Counted from the first letter of the stretch, positions 1 through 5,357 are shown. The stretch: DNA of 8,778 bases from Nanobdellota archaeon (GCA_002687775.1 NZBF01000012.1:1-8778); one strand, 5' to 3'. Notes: a model not told the origin generated them from the letters alone. Made by a program: numbers and translations.

Positions 1-80
1 AAAAACTTTAGCTTACCATCTTGCGTCATAACTTCTCCGCACTTACGTGCTACGATGGGGACATAAAGTCCCCACAGCAT
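1..80 (-). CDS. Possible N-terminal end of a gene running off the left edge
   Basis: On the minus strand a stop-free frame begins after a TAG near 119 and has its first ATG at 80. It reads MLWGLYVPIVARKCGEVM and continues to the window edge, so at most about 26 residues are visible. The text looks protein-like, and the KCGE stretch could belong to a metal-binding knuckle, but I do not recognise a family. There is no ribosome binding site and no TATA box at the 25-28 nt distance used by the other genes here. A TATA-like stretch near 170-176 would give a leader of about 70 nt. The same bases form two small hairpins, so a non-coding role is an alternative. Confidence is low. Confidence 0.3.
   Translation of the reverse strand, partial: MLWGLYVPIVARKCGEVMTQDGKLKF
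39..74. repeat. Two adjacent small hairpins
   Basis: GCAC (39-42) pairs with GTGC (47-50) around a 4-nt loop. TGGGGAC (56-62) pairs perfectly with GTCCCCA (68-74) around the loop ATAAA. The second hairpin has 7 bp, five of them G-C, in an AT-rich setting. ACGA (52-55) could also pair with TCGT (85-88) to enclose the second hairpin. They may be RNA structure or a chance palindrome inside the putative gene at the left edge. Confidence 0.45.
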
Positions 81-284
81 AACATCGTTAACTTGAATAA
101 CTTTTGGTGGTAATAATTTCTACAACAACAATTTCTATTAACTAAACAGGGCAATCTCTTAAACTGATACTATAAATAACAATTATTTCGGCACTTGATA
201 CTAAAACTATATTCTGAACTAAAAATAAAACTTAATTGTAAAAATCTAAACTAGGGTTTCCTCTAAAAATTAGGGGCGTTTTAA
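81..284. other. Intergenic stretch without a recognisable gene
   Basis: This AT-rich spacer holds no ORF of useful length. A TATA-like CTATAAATAA lies near 169-178. A hairpin with a 7-bp stem (260-266 with 270-276, including one G-U pair, loop AAA) lies just beyond the poly-T tract of the lipoprotein gene and may protect the 3' end of that mRNA. Nothing else is supported. Confidence 0.5.
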
Positions 285-309
285 GAAAAAAAAAAGAAAA
301 AAAGAAAAG
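285..309 (-). terminator. Poly-T terminator of the lipoprotein gene
   Basis: On the minus strand, directly after the stop codon at 311-313, the RNA-like strand carries three T runs broken only by single C residues. Archaeal RNA polymerase terminates at such U-rich tracts without needing a hairpin. A very similar tract follows the cold-shock gene at 3453-3471. Confidence 0.75.
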
Positions 310-310
310 A

Positions 311-1558
311 TTATTCGCAACTTTCTGACCTGCGGAACGTATCCCGCCAACTTCCCTCTGGTCGAAGAGAGTTACATGTTTGCCAGTCATAATTTAAAAC
401 CGCTGTTAACCCGTCCCTTTCACAAATAGGCATGTCACACGAAACACAGTCAGCATACAGTAATTCGCCAAAATCGGCAATACCGCTACGTGTTAATGAT
501 TCATTTGTGAAACAAATTTCTCTGGTCGGGTTACAAGTGCGCGTATGCTCTCTTAATCCACAATCGGCAGTAGAGTAGGTAATCACTGCGTTATTTGCTT
601 CACATCTTCCAGATTGACGAGAGACTACATCACAACAATGACCTCTTTCTTGATTACAACCAACGAGACATCCGTCATCAATCGGCTCCCCCCTTTCTAC
701 ACCAATTCCACTGATGTGCGTGCCACCAAGTTCAAACAACTCTTGCTCATTTTCTTCCCCACATACTTCATAGAAAACTCTCTCATCATTTGAGTGACAC
801 TGATTTGTAAAAAGACCTTCCTCGGTTTCCACACCACGATAGTCAAAGTCCTCAACACCTAGATTGTCAGTTATTCCGTCAACAAAATTTCCAAGAGGAT
901 AAGCTTGACCTTCCTGCATCCGATTTCCCTCAGAGTCAATATAATAGCAGAATTGTCCTTCACCTTGCGCTTCAACCTCCACAGCCACACACTCATTATT
1001 TTGACACTCTTGTCCTTCTCCACAACTTACATCTGCTGGACAGCTGGAACAAGTTTCACCTTCATCAACTGCGCCATTTCCGCAGAGAGATACGCATTGA
1101 GCTTCCCGACATTCTTCGCCAGCTTCACATCTATCACTGATCCTGGTTCCATAAACTCGCCAAAAACTGCTTCCTCTTTCTGCTCTACAATATCTTTCCT
1201 TAACATTTCCGCCAAAACAATAAAATTTGGCTCTTCTTCTAATCTCTCTGCCATCTCTTTTAATAACAATTTCCTCTCCATCATCAGAACAAGTATAAGT
1301 CCTAGTTTTTTTCTTTTTCTTTGCTGAATAACTGACCACCTTAATTCTCTTGGCTTTTTTAGGATTAGCTGACTGATACTTTTGATATTTTGCATTACCA
1401 GCTAATGCACTATCTTCTTCAATCATTGCCAACTCTAAATCTTCATCAGACATTTCTCCTAGTGCTACATCCAATTGATCATCAGTCATCTCTTCCGCAC
1501 AGCCAACAATCAGCAATGTAACTAAAACTAATAAACAGGAAATTACAATCTTCTTCAT
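311..1558 (-). CDS. Secreted Cys-rich lipoprotein
   Basis: Predicted exported, membrane-anchored protein of 415 residues from the start chosen here. The N-terminus has two lysines, a hydrophobic core and a lipobox ending IVGC, with Cys20 as the likely lipid anchor. Next come two imperfect acidic repeats (MTDDQLDVAL, MSDEDLELAM; about residues 24-45), then a Lys-rich stretch, then a region with 28 cysteines. The densest part, about residues 140-190, contains CGNGAVDEGETCSSCP, a Cys-rich module type seen in archaeal and bacterial surface proteins. Disulfides outside the cell are likely; function is unknown. Three starts are possible: GTG 1567, ATG 1561 and ATG 1558. GAGGTG at 1565-1570 is best spaced for ATG 1558, and a TATA-like box at 1579-1586 also fits a start there. 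Divergent from the winged-helix gene at 1679. Confidence 0.85.
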   Translation of the reverse strand: MKKIVISCLLVLVTLLIVGCAEEMTDDQLDVALGEMSDEDLELAMIEEDSALAGNAKYQKYQSANPKKAKRIKVVSYSAKKKKKTRTYTCSDDGEEIVIKRDGREIRRRAKFYCFGGNVKERYCRAERGSSFWRVYGTRISDRCEAGEECREAQCVSLCGNGAVDEGETCSSCPADVSCGEGQECQNNECVAVEVEAQGEGQFCYYIDSEGNRMQEGQAYPLGNFVDGITDNLGVEDFDYRGVETEEGLFTNQCHSNDERVFYEVCGEENEQELFELGGTHISGIGVERGEPIDDGCLVGCNQERGHCCDVVSRQSGRCEANNAVITYSTADCGLREHTRTCNPTREICFTNESLTRSGIADFGELLYADCVSCDMPICERDGLTAVLNYDWQTCNSLRPEGSWRDTFRRSESCE

Positions 1559-1578
1559 CATAAACACCTCATTTTGAT

Positions 1579-1610
1579 TATAAATTTAGTAAAGTCTTTT
1601 CCTTTATAAA
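1579..1610. promoter_or_regulatory. Promoter region between divergent genes
   Basis: Two TATA-like elements lie here. The box at 1579-1586 (minus-strand TTTATAA) is about 25 nt from ATG 1558 and would give an almost leaderless lipoprotein mRNA. The palindromic TTTATAAA at 1603-1610 would give a leader of about 23 nt carrying the GAGGTG ribosome binding site. The palindrome could also fire in the plus direction. The sequence alone does not decide between them. Confidence 0.5.
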
Positions 1611-1651
1611 CCTTTGCACATTGAATGCTAATAGATTGTTGAATCCCATTC

Positions 1652-1657
1652 TTATAT
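1652..1657 (+). promoter_or_regulatory. TATA-like box of the winged-helix gene
   Basis: TTATAT is centred about 25 nt upstream of ATG 1679, the distance expected for a leaderless archaeal transcript. No ribosome binding site precedes the ATG. Confidence 0.5.
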
Positions 1658-1678
1658 CCTAATTGTTTATAGAATGCT

Positions 1679-1954
1679 ATGGCATTGTTGGATTTAGTCA
1701 GTTTTGTGAAGAGAGGGAAGAACAGGAAGAAAATATTTTCATTCTTAGATAAGCCAATGATGCCTTCTGAATTGATGAGAAAGATTTTTGGAAAAACCAG
1801 CAATACTTACTTTAATCTTGTTTCAAGAGCATTATGTGAATTAAAAGATGAAAAACTGATTGAGATTGTTAATCCAAAGAATAAAACAGGCAGAATTTAT
1901 CGCAAGACTAAATTAGGAAAAAGTGTTGAAAAGAAATTGAAAGAATTAGAATGA
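1679..1954 (+). CDS. Small winged-helix DNA-binding protein
   Basis: A 91-residue basic protein with the shape of a single winged helix-turn-helix of the ArsR/MarR-like archaeal type. Helix one covers about residues 14-24 (KNRKKIFSFLDKP), then a turn (PSELMRKIFG, 29-38), a recognition helix at about 43-57 (TYFNLVSRALCELKDEKL) and a beta wing at 61-77 (IEIVNPKNKTGRIYRKT). The basic C-terminal helix may help dimerisation. It is probably a local transcription regulator; its targets are unknown, but the divergent lipoprotein gene is the obvious candidate. It converges on the AlbA/HATPase regulator remnant, and the two overlap by 9 bp at their stop codons. The family call is from fold pattern, not from a specific homologue. 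Confidence 0.8.
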   Translation: MALLDLVSFVKRGKNRKKIFSFLDKPMMPSELMRKIFGKTSNTYFNLVSRALCELKDEKLIEIVNPKNKTGRIYRKTKLGKSVEKKLKELE

Positions 1955-3181
1955 TTCTTTAACTCTCCAATAACCTCCTCTAACTGACCCTTCTCTTTTA
2001 ATCAAGCCAAGCTTCTTTAATGTTTCCAAATGCTTCTGAACAGCAGATGGATTAATTGAAAGTTCCTGAGCTAATTTATTCTTAGAAATTTTTGGATTTT
2101 CCGTTAAAATCTCTAAAATTTTAAGTTGACGTTCACTTAGGTTCTTTTCTGACCACCTTTTTAGACCACCTTTCAGACCACTTTTTAGACCACCCTCTAA
2201 TCGCTCTTGAATAGTCATCTCCTGTAAATCCGGTCTTTGAAAAGTGATGCTGAACCAATTCTTATTCACATCAATTTTAGGTTCAGGTAACAAGTAAGTT
2301 TCCATAGCTTTCTTCATCCTGATAATACCTGTTCCAGCTTTTTCAATTAAGTCCATTCTTTGCATTAATCCAAATAAAAGAATGTTTCTTGGCATACTAA
2401 TTTTTCCCAAATCTGAATATGCCATTCCAGAAACTAAACCTCCAGGACTAACAACTTCAACCCTGTCTTTGAAAATGTTGATTTGGATATTGGATGGGGA
2501 GAAATAATCTCTGTGAGCAATCGCATTAAGAATTGCTTCTCGCAGAGCATCTTCGGGCAATTCTAATTTTTCTTCTCTTGGTCCTCCTTTAATGATATAT
2601 TCTGTGTTTAATTTGGCATTCAGATATTCAAAAGCATTGTCGTAATTGCTGTAGAGATCTTCTCTAAATTCTCTGCTGTCTAAAATTTTGGCTTTATCTG
2701 TCCCTCTAAATAGAACACACATAATGGAAGCATTAGGAAAAAATTTAGCAATTTCTTTACAAAACAATAATATTCCAACATTCCTAATTAATCCATCTTT
2801 CATTAAAGCTTGGTTTTGTAATAATTTCTCTTTATCGGCTACTGGACTAATATTTGCTAGTTTGAGAAACTTTTCAAATGCTTGCTGGTTAAAGTCATTA
2901 TCAAAATTGAAGTCTTTGTTTGTCTTTTCTTCCCATAAAACTAATCCTTCTTTCTGAAAGAACTCTCTAATTTCATCTCTGCTAAGCTGTTGAGAATTTG
3001 GCCCATAGCGAAGATAAAATTTTCCACCCACAGAATATGGTTTGTTAGTTCCCTCTGGGACATTGACAACTAAGACATTCTCAACTTCCTCTAAAGTAAT
3101 TTGAAATTTAGGATCAAAGTTCCTCGCTAAATCTGTAATCTGAGACTTAACCCCAAGAAATGTCAAAATCAACTGGACCAT
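1946..3181 (-). CDS. 5'-truncated AlbA_2/HATPase/winged-helix regulator
   Basis: C-terminal part of a regulator of the group often labelled ATP-binding protein with Schlafen AlbA_2 domain, or RecG-like. Recognisable homology starts at about 3148 (KSQITDLARN) with the last strands of AlbA_2 (PYSVGGKFYLRYG). Then follow an HATPase_c_4-type domain with REAILNAIAHRDY, DRVEVVSPGGL and AGTGIIRM, a short linker repeat (GGLKSGLKGGLK) and a C-terminal winged helix (RQLKILEIL to GGYWRV). The first part of AlbA_2 is missing: upstream of 3148 the sequence is a different gene, of EEP family, in another frame. The boundary at 3181 is the nearest in-frame ATG; its first 11 codons read the EEP gene out of frame. 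The frame is open to ATG 3358, but that extension is a same-strand shadow. A truncated product may be made, or the gene may be dead. Confidence 0.8.
   Translation of the reverse strand: MVQLILTFLGVKSQITDLARNFDPKFQITLEEVENVLVVNVPEGTNKPYSVGGKFYLRYGPNSQQLSRDEIREFFQKEGLVLWEEKTNKDFNFDNDFNQQAFEKFLKLANISPVADKEKLLQNQALMKDGLIRNVGILLFCKEIAKFFPNASIMCVLFRGTDKAKILDSREFREDLYSNYDNAFEYLNAKLNTEYIIKGGPREEKLELPEDALREAILNAIAHRDYFSPSNIQINIFKDRVEVVSPGGLVSGMAYSDLGKISMPRNILLFGLMQRMDLIEKAGTGIIRMKKAMETYLLPEPKIDVNKNWFSITFQRPDLQEMTIQERLEGGLKSGLKGGLKRWSEKNLSERQLKILEILTENPKISKNKLAQELSINPSAVQKHLETLKKLGLIKREGSVRGGYWRVKESF
2153..2194 (-). repeat. Short tandem repeat in the interdomain linker
   Basis: Three near-copies of a 12-base unit encode GGLK-SGLK-GGLK between the ATPase domain and the C-terminal winged helix of the regulator remnant. 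On the plus strand the repeats appear as variants of AGACCACCTTTT. Such Gly-Leu-Lys linkers are common in this family and can change length by slippage. Confidence 0.7.
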
Positions 3182-3416
3182 CAAACCCACCACCTGATTG
3201 CGCCATGGCAAAATATCCCGTATGGTTAGGAAGTACTTGCTCAAGTTCAGCAAACAAATTAGCCCTATAGTGTTCACTAACAGAAGTAATTGAAGTAGGC
3301 GTATCAAACACTTCCTGAAAACAAAAAATATTAGTGTCAGAACTTTGCTTTGAGACATACTGCATTAACGCATCAAATTCTCTTCCAGCCCATAAGTTTA
3401 AAGATACTAATTTCAC
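3147..3416 (-). pseudogene. N-terminal fragment of an EEP-family hydrolase
   Basis: The 89 codons encode the first strands and helices of an endonuclease/exonuclease/phosphatase (DNase I-like) fold. VSLNLWAG carries the conserved Asn7, and IFCFQEVF carries the metal-binding Glu35. Homology continues to VDFDISWG, where a full gene would go on with the rest of the domain, including the catalytic His/Asp residues and the terminal S-D-H motif. Instead TAA follows at once and the DNA becomes the regulator gene above. Full-length members are roughly 230-280 residues, so this product cannot be an active phosphodiesterase. Promoter and start look intact (TATA at 3438-3452, 25-30 nt upstream). The downstream regulator remnant lies in the +1 frame relative to this one. 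Confidence 0.75.
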
Positions 3417-3437
3417 AGAAATAATTTCAAGTCCAGC

Positions 3438-3452
3438 TTTATAAAATATATT
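3438..3452 (-). promoter_or_regulatory. TATA box of the EEP-family fragment
   Basis: On the minus strand AATATATTTTATAAA is centred about 29 nt upstream of ATG 3416, which fits a leaderless transcript. It directly follows the poly-T terminator of the cold-shock gene. Confidence 0.65.
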
Positions 3453-3471
3453 AAAAAAAAGAAAAAAAAGA
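3453..3471 (-). terminator. Poly-T terminator of the cold-shock gene
   Basis: About ten bases after the cold-shock stop codon the minus strand reads two runs of eight T residues separated by one C. This is a typical archaeal U-rich terminator with no need for a stem. The organisation matches the tract at 285-309. Confidence 0.75.
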
Positions 3472-3481
3472 GTAAGAAATC

Positions 3482-3682
3482 TTACTTTGCGCCAGCTAAG
3501 GCAACTCGTACAGCTTTCGGACCTCTATCGCCCTGCTCTACATCAAAGGTTACATTATCTCCTTCACGGATTCGTGCACCTTCAGCGAGACCGGTGACAT
3601 GTACAAAATACTCTGTACCGTCTTCTCCAGCTATAAATCCAAATTGTTTTTGTTCATTAAAGAACTTTACTGTTCCATTCAT
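3482..3682 (-). CDS. Cold-shock domain protein (CspA family)
   Basis: A 66-residue single cold-shock domain, the usual family length. It is a five-stranded OB fold that binds single-stranded RNA and DNA and melts mRNA structure in the cytoplasm. NGTVKFFNEQKQFGFI contains RNP1 (KQFGFI, residues 12-17, Gln where Gly is common) and EYFVHVTGL contains RNP2 (25-30, ending Val rather than Phe). The C-terminal EGDNVTFDVEQGDRGPKAVRV is typical. ATG 3682 is preferred over an in-frame GTG at 3697 because that GTG overlaps a strong ribosome binding site, GGAGG at 3691-3695. The family is common in bacteria and patchy in archaea, so a bacterial origin is plausible. The leader is long and structured, unlike the leaderless neighbours. 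Confidence 0.95.
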   Translation of the reverse strand: MNGTVKFFNEQKQFGFIAGEDGTEYFVHVTGLAEGARIREGDNVTFDVEQGDRGPKAVRVALAGAK

Positions 3683-3779
3683 ATTGTGTTCCTCCACTAA
3701 GATTTTCTTAGCTTATTGTTAACAGAAATAGCAAAAAAAATCCTCCAAAATTGAGAGGTTAAGCAATTAAATCCGTTCT
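3683..3779 (-). promoter_or_regulatory. Structured 5' leader of the cold-shock gene
   Basis: With the TATA box at 3802-3809 and a start about 25 nt downstream, the leader is close to 97 nt. Hairpin 1 pairs CCTCT (3754-3758) with GGAGG (3742-3746) and is followed by A and eight T residues (3733-3740). Hairpin 2 pairs GCTAAG (3707-3712) with CTTAGT (3696-3701) and abuts the ribosome binding site GGAGG (3691-3695). The CCTCT arm can pair equally well with that site, so two exclusive folds are possible. This suggests control by attenuation or by hiding the ribosome site. Long leaders with temperature-sensitive folds are known for bacterial cspA. Confidence 0.55.
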
Positions 3780-3801
3780 ACTCGCTCAAAAGTACGTTTT
3801 C

Positions 3802-3809
3802 TTTATAAA
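3802..3809 (-). promoter_or_regulatory. TATA box of the cold-shock gene
   Basis: A perfect palindromic TTTATAAA is the nearest good TATA box upstream of the cold-shock start. No other box occurs at the usual 25-28 nt from ATG 3682, so a leader of about 97 nt follows. Confidence 0.6.
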
Positions 3810-3861
3810 TTGTTGCCTTTTTAGTCAACCATTCCTGCACAGATTCATGTACATAAAGATT

Positions 3862-4149
3862 TCATTCATACCCAAGCAATTCAAGAACTTTATTACATGC
3901 TTCACCCATTGTTGGATACTGATGTTCTTCAAGACCCACTGGTCTCTTAGTTTCAGGAACATACTGCAATTTAAATATACCAGAATCTTCCACAAGAGAA
4001 AGAACACCACTACCGGTATAAACAGCGAATTCTGGTTGATCGCCATACTGTGTCATTACTTCAAAATCTGGCGATTCACTCTTTACTCTTGCTTCCAACA
4101 TTTCAAAATTCGCGCGTGTTGAATCTTCTGGTAAATCAGGCGTTATCAT
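3862..4149 (-). CDS. Unrecognised small soluble protein
   Basis: A 95-residue acidic protein without signal peptide, membrane segment or cysteine pairs beyond a single Cys. I recognise no family. The text alternates strands and helices: an N-terminal helix (TRANFEMLEARVKSE), several beta strands (PEFAVYTGSGVLSLV, IFKLQYVPE) and a C-terminal helix (GEACNKVLELLGYE). That suggests a small alpha/beta domain. Of the three overlapping frames here, this one is chosen because it has balanced protein-like composition and a TATA box (4171-4180) about 26 nt before ATG 4149, fitting a leaderless start. No clear poly-T tract follows it. Confidence 0.7.
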   Translation of the reverse strand: MITPDLPEDSTRANFEMLEARVKSESPDFEVMTQYGDQPEFAVYTGSGVLSLVEDSGIFKLQYVPETKRPVGLEEHQYPTMGEACNKVLELLGYE

Positions 4150-4170
4150 ATAATATTACCAGTGAATATA

Positions 4171-4180
4171 CTATATAAAA
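4171..4180 (-). promoter_or_regulatory. TATA box of the gene at 3862-4149
   Basis: Minus-strand TTTTATATAG is centred about 26 nt upstream of ATG 4149. No ribosome binding site lies between, so the mRNA is probably leaderless. Confidence 0.65.
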
Positions 4181-4196
4181 CTTATCCATATGTATT

Positions 4197-4565
4197 TCAT
4201 TTGCGCGCCATTAACGTAAATATCAACACAATAATAAAGAAACCAAAACCAGTGATAGCAAATACAGCATCACCTGATAATAATCCTACAGCACCGAAAA
4301 AAACTAATCCAAATACTTCAGCACCAAGCAATATTTTACTTCCCATTTTACCTGGTCCCTTTACCACGTCTTCAGTTGTAAGAGGAACTTCTTTCATATC
4401 TTTTACAACTTCCTGGACTTCAGATTCAGGAACGCCTGGGAAAATAACTCCAGAATGTCCGCAAGAATTACATATGTATTGAGTAGATCCTCCCCATGCA
4501 ATCATGTCACCTGATAAATCAGGGTAATTATCTACGCTTCCACATTTTGGACATATTGTTACCAT
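4197..4565 (-). CDS. Zinc-ribbon membrane protein of unknown function
   Basis: A 122-residue protein with an N-terminal zinc ribbon and a C-terminal membrane anchor. The ribbon pairs CPKC (Cys5, Cys8) with CNSC (Cys32, Cys35), both followed by Gly, as in rubredoxin-type knuckles. A polar linker (about 45-75) leads to two hydrophobic segments, about 78-98 and 100-119, ending in Arg-Lys. The ribbon probably faces the cytoplasm. Small proteins of this build are frequent in DPANN genomes and usually have no assigned role. ATG 4565 is preferred over the upstream in-frame ATG 4604: the protein then starts directly before the ribbon, and the TATA box at 4586-4596 is about 26 nt away. The upstream start would place the promoter inside the gene. 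Divergent from the membrane protein at 4638. Confidence 0.75.
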   Translation of the reverse strand: MVTICPKCGSVDNYPDLSGDMIAWGGSTQYICNSCGHSGVIFPGVPESEVQEVVKDMKEVPLTTEDVVKGPGKMGSKILLGAEVFGLVFFGAVGLLSGDAVFAITGFGFFIIVLIFTLMARK

Positions 4566-4585
4566 AAGTATTATTTTGTTTACCC

Positions 4586-4596
4586 TTTTTATAAAA
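4586..4596 (-). promoter_or_regulatory. TATA box of the zinc-ribbon gene
   Basis: Minus-strand TTTTATAAAAA is centred about 26 nt upstream of ATG 4565. It decides that start against ATG 4604, which lies upstream of the box. Confidence 0.65.
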
Positions 4597-4607
4597 CTTA
4601 ACAAAAT

Positions 4608-4617
4608 TATTTAAATT
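4608..4617 (+). promoter_or_regulatory. TATA box of the membrane protein gene at 4638
   Basis: TATTTAAATT is centred about 26 nt upstream of ATG 4638, fitting a leaderless mRNA. It sits back-to-back with the box of the divergent zinc-ribbon gene within a 72-bp spacer. Confidence 0.6.
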
Positions 4618-4637
4618 CCAAAAACATACCACTACCA

Positions 4638-5027
4638 ATGACAGCTGTAGACATCTTAGCATGGATTGTAATTGTAATAATCCTGGCAAAATTCACTGCA
4701 TTATTTTTATTTGAACCAAAAAAGTGGTACACATTCTCACAGAAAGTTCTGAAACGGAGTAAACTAACAACACTCATCTACCTTATTTTAGCAGTAATTG
4801 TTGGAAATTATTTATTTCAAGAAGTAACCATCATAGAATTTTTTGCTTCAACATTATTCCTAAGCTTGTTAATAATACTAAGTTTTTTACCACGAGCAGA
4901 CGAATATCTAAAATTTGCTGATGTTGTCATTAATCAGCCAGCAAGCGAGCTAAGAAAACAGTTCGGATTAATTATTATTATCTGGCTTGCGTTAGTTATT
5001 TGGGCAATTATCGCATTATTATCATAA
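4638..5027 (+). CDS. Four-helix membrane protein of unknown function
   Basis: A 129-residue integral membrane protein. Four hydrophobic segments are visible: about residues 5-25 (ILAWIVIVIILAKFTALFLF), 43-62 (LTTLIYLILAVIVGNYLF), 67-87 (IEFFASTLFLSLLIILSFL) and 109-128 (LIIIIWLALVIWAIIALL). Between the first two is a basic loop (EPKKWYTFSQKVLKRSK); between the last two is a polar loop (PRADEYLKFADVVINQPASELRKQ). Both loops would lie on the same side. No catalytic or transport motif is visible and I do not recognise the family. The start is supported by a TATA box about 26 nt upstream. It converges on the small gene at 5022-5222, overlapping it by 6 bp. Confidence 0.75.
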   Translation: MTAVDILAWIVIVIILAKFTALFLFEPKKWYTFSQKVLKRSKLTTLIYLILAVIVGNYLFQEVTIIEFFASTLFLSLLIILSFLPRADEYLKFADVVINQPASELRKQFGLIIIIWLALVIWAIIALLS

Positions 5028-5222
5028 AACGCCTAAGCGCATGTATAACCATCCAACCCACAAAACAAGTCCTAAATAAATCGCTGCCCATCCTTTAGCT
5101 GGCGGCCATTGACGGCAAAATATTCTGAAATTCTTACAGTACCATTTTCCCTGGAACCATACGATATAATTTGCGCCAATACTATCCAGCAAGAACAGAT
5201 AGTAAATAATTTGTTCAATCAT
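5022..5222 (-). CDS. Small two-helix membrane protein
   Basis: A 66-residue protein with two hydrophobic segments, about residues 4-23 (QIIYYLFLLDSIGANYIVWF) and 45-64 (AAIYLGLVLWVGWLYMRLGV). They flank a basic, aromatic loop with GKWYCKNFRIFCRQWPPAKGW, including two Cys eight residues apart... in a Lys/Arg-rich context. The composition is protein-like, and a TATA-like box (5244-5250) lies about 26 nt before ATG 5222, so I regard it as a real gene despite its size. No function can be given. The alternative is a fortuitous ORF downstream of the convergent membrane gene, but the promoter position argues against that. Confidence 0.6.
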   Translation of the reverse strand: MIEQIIYYLFLLDSIGANYIVWFQGKWYCKNFRIFCRQWPPAKGWAAIYLGLVLWVGWLYMRLGVL

Positions 5223-5243
5223 GGTAAAATAAATATTTCATGA

Positions 5244-5250
5244 CATATAA
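5244..5250 (-). promoter_or_regulatory. TATA-like box of the small membrane protein gene
   Basis: Minus-strand TTATATG is centred about 25 nt upstream of ATG 5222. The same stretch reads CATATAA on the plus strand, so it could also serve the candidate RNA at 5258. Confidence 0.5.
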
Positions 5251-5257
5251 ATGTTAC

Positions 5258-5357
5258 CTTCGGGGCACGCCGTTTAAGGCTTCATTCACTTCGTGAATTC
5301 AGTCGGCTCGAGAGACAGGAATCATATTATTTTTACAGTTCTCAGGGCCCCCGTAAG
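5258..5357 (+). ncRNA. Candidate structured RNA with a three-way junction
   Basis: A clearly GC-richer island in AT-rich DNA that holds no ORF. Helix P1 pairs 5258-5266 with 5347-5357: nine base pairs (CUUC and GGGGC against GCCCC and GUAAG) with one bulged U and one bulged C. P2 pairs GCCG (5269-5272) with CGGC (5304-5307) and encloses a perfect 6-bp hairpin, ATTCAC/GTGAAT (5284-5289, 5293-5298), with a 3-nt loop. P3 pairs GAGAG (5310-5314) with TTCTC (5339-5343). Strand is uncertain because the helices also form on the minus strand. Plus is chosen because an AT-rich TATA-like stretch at 5228-5238 is about 26 nt from 5258. It ends before the adk TATA box, so it is not an adk leader. It matches no tRNA, C/D or H/ACA pattern that I could see. 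Confidence 0.45.

Noticed and set aside
1..66. End of a plus-strand gene with TAA at 64-66
   Set aside because: Only 21 codons visible, no poly-T tract follows, and the minus-strand reading looks more protein-like; neither can be settled from the window.
905..1327. Plus-strand 140-codon reading frame
   Set aside because: Antisense to the Cys-rich lipoprotein, low-complexity Ser/Phe-rich text, no promoter at the usual distance.
1558..1803. Minus-strand 81-codon reading frame across the winged-helix gene
   Set aside because: Antisense shadow of the winged-helix gene; no family and implausible composition.
3140..3155. Programmed +1 frameshift joining the EEP fragment to the regulator
   Set aside because: The two families are not known as a fusion, both lose essential halves at the join, and no slippery sequence is apparent. 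Deletion or misassembly is simpler.
3182..3358. Frame extension of the AlbA_2/HATPase regulator up to ATG 3358
   Set aside because: Its hydrophobic text is the EEP-family gene read in a different frame on the same strand; the EEP frame has the homology and the promoter.
3825..4122. Two alternative frames over the soluble orphan gene (minus 3825-4046, plus 3847-4122)
   Set aside because: Both are rich in Phe, Cys and His in shadow-like fashion and lack a TATA box at 25-28 nt; the 3862-4149 frame has both good composition and promoter.
5258..5325. C/D or H/ACA guide RNA
   Set aside because: No C box with matching D box; the possible ACA near 5315 lacks a proper lower stem and pocket, and no k-turn is visible.
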